A stretch of 11,024 nucleotides of DNA from Acinetobacter sp. (GTDB lineage: Bacteria; Pseudomonadota; Gammaproteobacteria; Pseudomonadales; Moraxellaceae), in NCBI GenBank assembly GCA_030523805.1, contig JAUNHS010000055.1, positions 1-11,024 of the forward strand, read 5' to 3'. Positions 6,922-11,024 of the stretch are shown here, piece after piece. The notes beneath the pieces were generated by a model that was given only the letters and a program-made list of their open reading frames with translations, had not been told where the DNA came from and ran no database searches. Both the position numbers and the translations under genes were made by a program. Position 1 is the first letter of the stretch, and the number at the start of each line of letters is the position of its first letter.

Positions 6922-6966
6922 TTTACATTGTCGCTAGATTGTGCGGTCAATGTTGCTTTGGTGCGA

Positions 6967-7527
6967 TTATTTTAAAAGATCATAGGCTTGTCGCTGGTAG
7001 TCATCAATGCGTTGCTCTAAATATTGGATTTCTTGCCAATATTTTAAGCGTACACGTTCACGTTCATAATTGTCGTAATGCGTGCCATTGTTATGGCGTA
7101 AGTTGTCCATATCGGTGCGTAATCGTTTAATGTCTTTTGCGGTGTGTTCAATCTTTTGCGTTAAATCATAATGTTGCAAGCCTTTATTGTTTGCTTGCAC
7201 AAAGATGTGGCGATCGGCTGGACAACGTTCTACATTAAAGTGATAGCCTTTCATGCCTTGTTGTAAGGCATTGTTTGCTGTGCAATAGTGCTTTAAGCCT
7301 GCTTGATAACCCTGCTGATACATATCATGATTGGGTGTAACCCCGATAGATTGGCAATTTTGATATATTTTGTTGGAAATTCTCGGTAATTCACCACTTG
7401 CACCAGCATTAAATCCTTGATTGTACCAAGTGTAAGGCGTAGATTGGCTACATTGCTGTGGCGTCATGCTCTGGCAAGCGGTTAAAAGTGATGCTAAACC
7501 AAGCGTAAGAAAGAGATATTTGTTCAT
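6967..7527 (-). CDS. DUF2799-family lipoprotein
   Basis: The 186-residue product has a lipoprotein signal: hydrophobic residues 5-15 and lipobox LTAC with Cys18 as the lipidated residue, so it should sit in the envelope. The body has four more cysteines (26, 58, 82, 102) and repeated aromatic-Gln-Gly segments (WYNQG 34-38, YQQG 70-73, LQQGMKG 88-94, then ERCP 100-103), the pattern of DUF2799 proteins. Residues about 120-185 are charged and look like a coiled coil. No function is established for the family that I know of. The start is ATG 7527, with AAGGA six bases upstream; the in-frame ATG 7533 would touch that site. No clear promoter or terminator of its own was seen; the sodA promoter follows directly downstream. 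Confidence 0.85.
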   Translation of the reverse strand: MNKYLFLTLGLASLLTACQSMTPQQCSQSTPYTWYNQGFNAGASGELPRISNKIYQNCQSIGVTPNHDMYQQGYQAGLKHYCTANNALQQGMKGYHFNVERCPADRHIFVQANNKGLQHYDLTQKIEHTAKDIKRLRTDMDNLRHNNGTHYDNYERERVRLKYWQEIQYLEQRIDDYQRQAYDLLK

Positions 7528-7626
7528 GAGCATTCCTTAAATGTTGTACCGTTGTGTGATATATGTTGTAGTTTAACACGGGATATGTAATAAAATATGG
7601 AAAAAATAAGGAGAGTTTGTATTAAA

Positions 7627-7653
7627 AAAGCACAATCTGGGCGATTGTGCTTT
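7627..7653 (-). terminator. Terminator of the cys operon
   Basis: A perfect 11-bp stem (7627-7637 with 7643-7653) closes a five-base loop, with GC-rich core GCAC/GTGC. On the minus strand it is followed by a run of six T. It lies about 40 bases beyond the cysB-family stop codon. Confidence 0.88.
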
Positions 7654-7692
7654 GAGCTGATAAGGCTTATTTTTGCAATATGAACAGCGTAA

Positions 7693-8616
7693 TTAATGCT
7701 CTGGAAATGCCGCTTGCTTTAAATAGTCTAAATCGGCAGTCGGTTGGCATAAGCGAATAAATTCATAACCATAACCACGCAATAAATGCTCTCTACGCAC
7801 GGCAATCCAAGTGGTATTTTGACCAAATAATGCGGTATCAATTTGTTTTAAACGATGGTCTCGTTCAGGGTCAAAAGCAACATCATTGACAATACCCACG
7901 CCCATGCCTAATTCTACATAAGTTTTAATTACATCGGCATCTAAAGCTGACATGACAATATTAGGCTCTAATTGTGCTTGGCTAAAGGTTTGGTCTATTT
8001 TGGAACGCCCTGTAAAACCACCGTGATAGGTAATAAGCGGATATTTCGCCAATGTGTGTAGGCTAATATCTGTTTCATTGGCAAGTGGGTGGTCATTTGG
8101 CACAATGATATTGTGCTTCCAATCATAATACGGCACGCTGGCAAGACTTTCTTCAGATGTCAGTGATTCGGTCGCAATGCCAATATCTGCTTCGCCTTGT
8201 TGTAACATAGATGCAATTTCTACAGGGCTGGCTTGCTGTAAAATTAAATGCACTTTGGGAAAGGCTTGTTTAAATTGGCTAATAATTGGGGGTAATACAT
8301 AGCGTGCTTGCGTGTGCGTCGTTGCAATGGTGAGCGTGCCTTCATCTACACGGTTAAAATCATCGGCAATATGTTTAATATTATCAATATCTAACAACAT
8401 ACGCTCTACGATTTTAAACAGCGATTCCCCAGCTTCGGTTAAGCCAAGTAAGCGTTTGCCTTTGCGTACAAAAATTTGCACACCGAGTTCATCTTCCAAG
8501 TCTTTAATGTGCTTACTCACGCCTGATTGCGATGTATATAACGCTGCAGATGCTTCGGTGAGATTGAAATTTTGACGAACCGTTTCTCTAATAATGCGTA
8601 ATTGTTGAAAATTCAT
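7693..8616 (-). CDS. cysB: LysR-type regulator of the CysB/Cbl family
   Basis: This regulator should control sulfate uptake and cysteine biosynthesis genes in response to sulfur status; CysB-family proteins bind sulfate/acetylserine-type effectors. The N-terminal helix-turn-helix covers about residues 3-60, with TSQSGVSKHI at 28-37. The effector-pocket residues match E. coli CysB numbering exactly: Thr100, Thr102 and Gln103 in TTHTQARY, Thr149, and Thr202 in FTGR. The product has 307 residues, about 17 fewer than E. coli CysB (324), missing the C-terminal tail. The start region (MNFQQLRIIRE) resembles Cbl, while the FTGR and DADVIKTYV segments resemble CysB, so the assignment between the two is open. 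It lies 19 bases after cysA, as the last gene of the transporter operon. An AGGA ten bases before the ATG is the likely ribosome site. Confidence 0.9.
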   Translation of the reverse strand: MNFQQLRIIRETVRQNFNLTEASAALYTSQSGVSKHIKDLEDELGVQIFVRKGKRLLGLTEAGESLFKIVERMLLDIDNIKHIADDFNRVDEGTLTIATTHTQARYVLPPIISQFKQAFPKVHLILQQASPVEIASMLQQGEADIGIATESLTSEESLASVPYYDWKHNIIVPNDHPLANETDISLHTLAKYPLITYHGGFTGRSKIDQTFSQAQLEPNIVMSALDADVIKTYVELGMGVGIVNDVAFDPERDHRLKQIDTALFGQNTTWIAVRREHLLRGYGYEFIRLCQPTADLDYLKQAAFPEH

Positions 8617-8635
8617 GGGAGATGTTTCCTAAAAA

Positions 8636-9709
8636 TTAAGCTGGGAACAACTGTAATTGATTTGGTTTGAGCCAAATACGTTGCCCTTGGCGAAGATTAA
8701 GCTGGCTACTTTGAGCTGGCGTTAAGCGTAATTCTATATGGCGTTGCTGTTCATCTTGCACATCAAGCACAATGGTATTGCCAATCCACAATTCACGTTG
8801 CACAGTTACGGCAATGGTTTGCTCTTGTGCTTGCTGATAAATGTCAAATGCTTCAGGACGTACAAAAGCAATGGCATTGCCCGATGTTTGTAGTGAATGC
8901 TCATTGGCATGATGAGATGAGCAATTGATGCTAAATGTCTCGGTTTTAAATTGTTGCAGTTCAGCATGATAATAGCCATCAAAACGGTTGGCATTCCCCA
9001 AAAAGTCAAAAACAAATGGCGTAGCAGGTTGTTGATAAACTTCTCTTGGTGTGCCAATTTGTTCAATATGACCTTTATTCATCACCACAATTTGGTCGGC
9101 AACTTCTAGGGCTTCTTCTTGGTCGTGCGTAACGAAAATGGAGCTGATATTTAATTCATGATGTAAATTGCGTAACCATTGACGTAATTCTTTACGCACT
9201 TTAGCGTCCAATGCACCAAAAGGTTCATCAAGCAATAGCACTTTAGGTTCTACAGCCAATGCACGAGCCAGTGCGATACGTTGGCGTTGTCCACCTGATA
9301 ATTGTGCTGGATAACGCTTGGCGAGATGAGCTAGTTGCACCAATTCTAGTAAGTTCATTACACGCTGTTGAATTTCGCTTTCGCTTGGGCGAGTGGCTTT
9401 CGGGCGTACACGCAAACCAAAGGCGATATTTTCAAACACGGTCATGTGTTGAAATAGGGCATAATGCTGAAACATAAAACCAATTTGACGTTGTTGCACG
9501 TGTAAATGTGTTGCATCTTGACCTGATAAAAAGACTTGACCACTATCGGCAGACTCTAAACCAGCAATAATGCGTAATAATGTGGTTTTACCACACCCTG
9601 ATGGGCCTAATAATGCCACCAATTTCCCTTCTGGAAAATCTAGGGAAATATCGTTTAAGGCGTGGTATTGTCCAAAATGTTTATTGATATTTTTAACTTG
9701 AATACTCAT
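8636..9709 (-). CDS. cysA: Sulfate/thiosulfate import ATP-binding protein
   Basis: CysA is the ATPase that drives sulfate and thiosulfate import through the CysT-CysW channel, on the cytoplasmic side. The 357-residue product (E. coli 365) has all ABC motifs: Walker [10 protein letters not shown] at 35-43, Q-loop Gln81, signature LSGGQ at 137-141, Walker B LLLDEP at 158-163 with catalytic Glu162, and switch His195. The FQHYALF segment at 80-86 is typical of CysA. The C-terminal third is a TOBE-like regulatory domain, more divergent than the ATPase core. ATG 9709 (MSIQV) is chosen: GAGA lies seven bases upstream, while the in-frame ATG 9715 would be too close. It follows cysW by 29 bases and precedes the regulator by 19, in one operon. 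Confidence 0.96.
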   Translation of the reverse strand: MSIQVKNINKHFGQYHALNDISLDFPEGKLVALLGPSGCGKTTLLRIIAGLESADSGQVFLSGQDATHLHVQQRQIGFMFQHYALFQHMTVFENIAFGLRVRPKATRPSESEIQQRVMNLLELVQLAHLAKRYPAQLSGGQRQRIALARALAVEPKVLLLDEPFGALDAKVRKELRQWLRNLHHELNISSIFVTHDQEEALEVADQIVVMNKGHIEQIGTPREVYQQPATPFVFDFLGNANRFDGYYHAELQQFKTETFSINCSSHHANEHSLQTSGNAIAFVRPEAFDIYQQAQEQTIAVTVQRELWIGNTIVLDVQDEQQRHIELRLTPAQSSQLNLRQGQRIWLKPNQLQLFPA

Positions 9710-9738
9710 GATCATTTCTCTTGTTGCGTTGTGCGATA

Positions 9739-10623
9739 TTAAGGTTCATCTTGTAAAGCGTTAAATTGCTTGTTTTGGCGATATTCCACCCAGCTTTTTA
9801 GGAGTAGGGTAAATAAAGCGAGTAAAGCAAGTAATGACGATACGGCAAAGGCGGCACTAAATGTATATTCGTTGTACAAAATTTCAACGTGTAACGGCAA
9901 GGTATTGGTTTCGCCACGAATGTGCCCAGAAACGACCGATACAGCACCAAATTCGCCCATAGCACGTGCATTACACAAAATAATACCGTAGAGCAAACTC
10001 CATTTAATATTGGGTAGCGTGACTTTCCAAAAGGTTTGCCAGCCTGATGCACCAAGCACAATTGCCGCTTCTTCTTCATGTGTGCCTTGTGCTTGCATAT
10101 GTGGAATGAGTTCTCGTGCCACGAAAGGGAAGGTAATAAAAATAGTTGCAATGACAATGGCAGGAATGGCGTATAAAATTTTAATTTCATGATCCATCAG
10201 CCATGCACCAAACCAACCATTTGTACCAAAAATCAGTACCAACATTAAACCTGCAATCACAGGTGATACGGAAAATGGTAAATCAATCAGCGTCGTTAAA
10301 AGTGATTTCCCTTTAAACTCAAATTTGGTAATTGCCCATGCAGCAGCAATACCAAAAATCACATTTAATGGTACAGCAATTCCAGCCGCAATGAGCGTTA
10401 ATTTCACTGCAGATAAGGTGTCGGCATCTACAAGAGCTTGGACATATACATCAAAACCTTGTTTAAAGGCTTCCACAAAAACAATAATTAATGGGAAAAT
10501 CAAGCACGCAAAAAAGAAAATTAATGCGATAGAAAGCAAACTATATTTTACCCAAGCAGATTCTTTGGTTGCAGGCGATGCTTGTAAACGTTGGCTCAAG
10601 GCACGGCTATTGGTGTGACTCAT
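9739..10623 (-). CDS. cysW: Sulfate/thiosulfate ABC transporter permease CysW
   Basis: CysW is one of two permease subunits of the sulfate/thiosulfate importer in the inner membrane. The 294-residue product has about six hydrophobic helices, the first at about 28-51. The EAA loop that contacts CysA is at about 183-204 ([10 protein letters not shown], then LP). The [17 protein letters not shown] segment at 221-237 is characteristic of CysW. The start ATG 10623 overlaps the cysT stop in an ATGA arrangement, and a GGGAG lies about ten bases upstream; a longer frame from 10656 would run into cysT. The N-terminal 25 residues are polar and cytoplasmic. Confidence 0.95.
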   Translation of the reverse strand: MSHTNSRALSQRLQASPATKESAWVKYSLLSIALIFFFACLIFPLIIVFVEAFKQGFDVYVQALVDADTLSAVKLTLIAAGIAVPLNVIFGIAAAWAITKFEFKGKSLLTTLIDLPFSVSPVIAGLMLVLIFGTNGWFGAWLMDHEIKILYAIPAIVIATIFITFPFVARELIPHMQAQGTHEEEAAIVLGASGWQTFWKVTLPNIKWSLLYGIILCNARAMGEFGAVSVVSGHIRGETNTLPLHVEILYNEYTFSAAFAVSSLLALLALFTLLLKSWVEYRQNKQFNALQDEP

Positions 10624-11024
10624 GACGCATTTCTCCCAGAGCGACGATAAATCCAACTTTGTAAGGCATTAATGCAAAATAATAAAGCAAATGAAAGAAT
10701 TAACATGACGACAGCAATGGTCGTCGCCCCTGCAAAATCATATTCTTCCAAGCGTGAAATAATCATTAATGGTGCAATTTCGGTTTCATAAGGTAAGTTA
10801 CCAGCAATAAAAATCACCGAGCCATATTCACCTACGCCACGAGCAAATGCCAAAGCAAAACCTGTGAGCATGGCAGGGAATAAAAGTGGAATAATGACAC
10901 GGCTAATGGTTTGCCAACGGTTTGCTCCCAAAGTTGCCGCTGCTTCTTCTAATTCTATTTCTAAATCGCTTAACACAGGCTGAACCGTGCGTACCACAAA
11001 AGGAATGCCAATAAAAATAAGTGC
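10620..11024 (-). CDS. cysT: Sulfate/thiosulfate ABC transporter permease CysT (partial at right edge)
   Basis: CysT (CysU) pairs with CysW to form the sulfate channel. The last 134 residues are present; the frame is open to the window edge, so roughly the first half of a usual 277-residue protein is missing. The visible part begins at the PFVVRTVQP segment, continues with the EAA loop (EEAAATLGA, then IP), and includes [12 protein letters not shown], all typical of CysT. Two membrane helices follow. The GTG near 10997 is an internal valine, not a start. The stop codon overlaps the cysW ATG. The promoter and the sulfate-binding protein gene would lie to the right of the window. Confidence 0.94.
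   Translation of the reverse strand, partial: ALIFIGIPFVVRTVQPVLSDLEIELEEAAATLGANRWQTISRVIIPLLFPAMLTGFALAFARGVGEYGSVIFIAGNLPYETEIAPLMIISRLEEYDFAGATTIAVVMLILSFALLFCINALQSWIYRRSGRNAS

Noticed and set aside
6942..6955. TGTGCGGTCAA, similar to the Pasteurellaceae DNA uptake sequence
   Set aside because: It occurs once and does not match the full core; the rest of the window shows no enrichment.
6931..6959. Possible terminator after the DUF2799 gene (ACATTG...CAATGT)
   Set aside because: The stem is only six pairs, the loop is long and no T-run follows.
6840..7130. Plus-strand 96-codon frame starting upstream of sodA
   Set aside because: It is antisense to the DUF2799 coding region and the sodA promoter, has an unusual Cys/His/Val-rich composition and no ribosome-binding site.
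7611..7683. Plus-strand AAGGAG followed by an ATT-initiated frame of about 20 codons
   Set aside because: It needs a very rare start codon and runs through the cys operon terminator hairpin; no other support.
8806..9066. Minus-strand alternative frame within cysA
   Set aside because: It overlaps the cysA C-terminal domain in another frame and has no recognisable domain; the cysA frame is clearly coding.
9798..10190. Minus-strand 130-codon alternative frame within cysW
   Set aside because: It lies entirely inside cysW, whose frame has clear permease motifs.
10995..10997. GTG as a possible cysT start
   Set aside because: The frame stays open to the window edge and the preceding codons (ALIFIGIPF) match CysT, so this is an internal valine.

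Overview
The window reads as a chromosomal housekeeping segment of a low-GC gammaproteobacterium, most likely a member of the Moraxellaceae (Acinetobacter/Moraxella/Psychrobacter relatives). Supports for this are the AT-rich codon use, a ParC whose QRDR residues fall at Ser84/Glu88 (Acinetobacter numbering), SdhA/SdhB sequences of the Pseudomonadales type, and the DUF2799-type lipoprotein. The assignment comes from remembered family features, not a search; the family is likely, the genus is not determined.

Layout. Bases 1-1139 (minus) hold the N-terminal half of parC, running off the left edge. Two small plus-strand genes of unknown role follow: a two-helix membrane protein (1231-1767) and an exported protein with a TonB C-terminal-like domain (1834-2331). 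A strong bidirectional hairpin (2348-2381) separates them from the convergent sdhCDAB operon (2398-5788, minus), which encodes all four subunits of succinate dehydrogenase. A 412-base non-coding stretch (5789-6200) carries a good sigma70-type promoter, a leader of about 108 nt with a hairpin near the sdhC start, and the terminator of the next gene. Then come a manganese-type superoxide dismutase (sodA, 6201-6824), a DUF2799 lipoprotein (6967-7527), and a sulfate-uptake operon read leftwards: cysT (partial at the right edge), cysW, cysA and a CysB-family regulator, ending in a terminator at 7627-7653.

How the genes work together. SdhCDAB is complex II, feeding electrons from succinate into the quinone pool. 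SodA detoxifies superoxide, which respiration produces. CysT/CysW form the membrane channel and CysA the ATPase of the sulfate/thiosulfate importer; the regulator at the end of that operon probably senses sulfur status and controls cysteine-biosynthesis genes. The periplasmic binding protein is not in the window and may lie beyond the right edge.

I see no mobile element, CRISPR array, tRNA, rRNA or clear new system. The points most worth a second look are the sdhC leader structure, a palindrome at the predicted sodA transcription start, a 22-residue insertion in the SdhA active-site half, the Lys in SdhB where E. coli has His207, the absence of gltA next to sdhC, and the two unknown genes beside parC. 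Several start codons were moved from the longest possible reading frame on the basis of ribosome-binding sites and family starts (sdhB, sdhD, sdhC, cysA, cysW, the DUF2799 gene and the 1231 gene).
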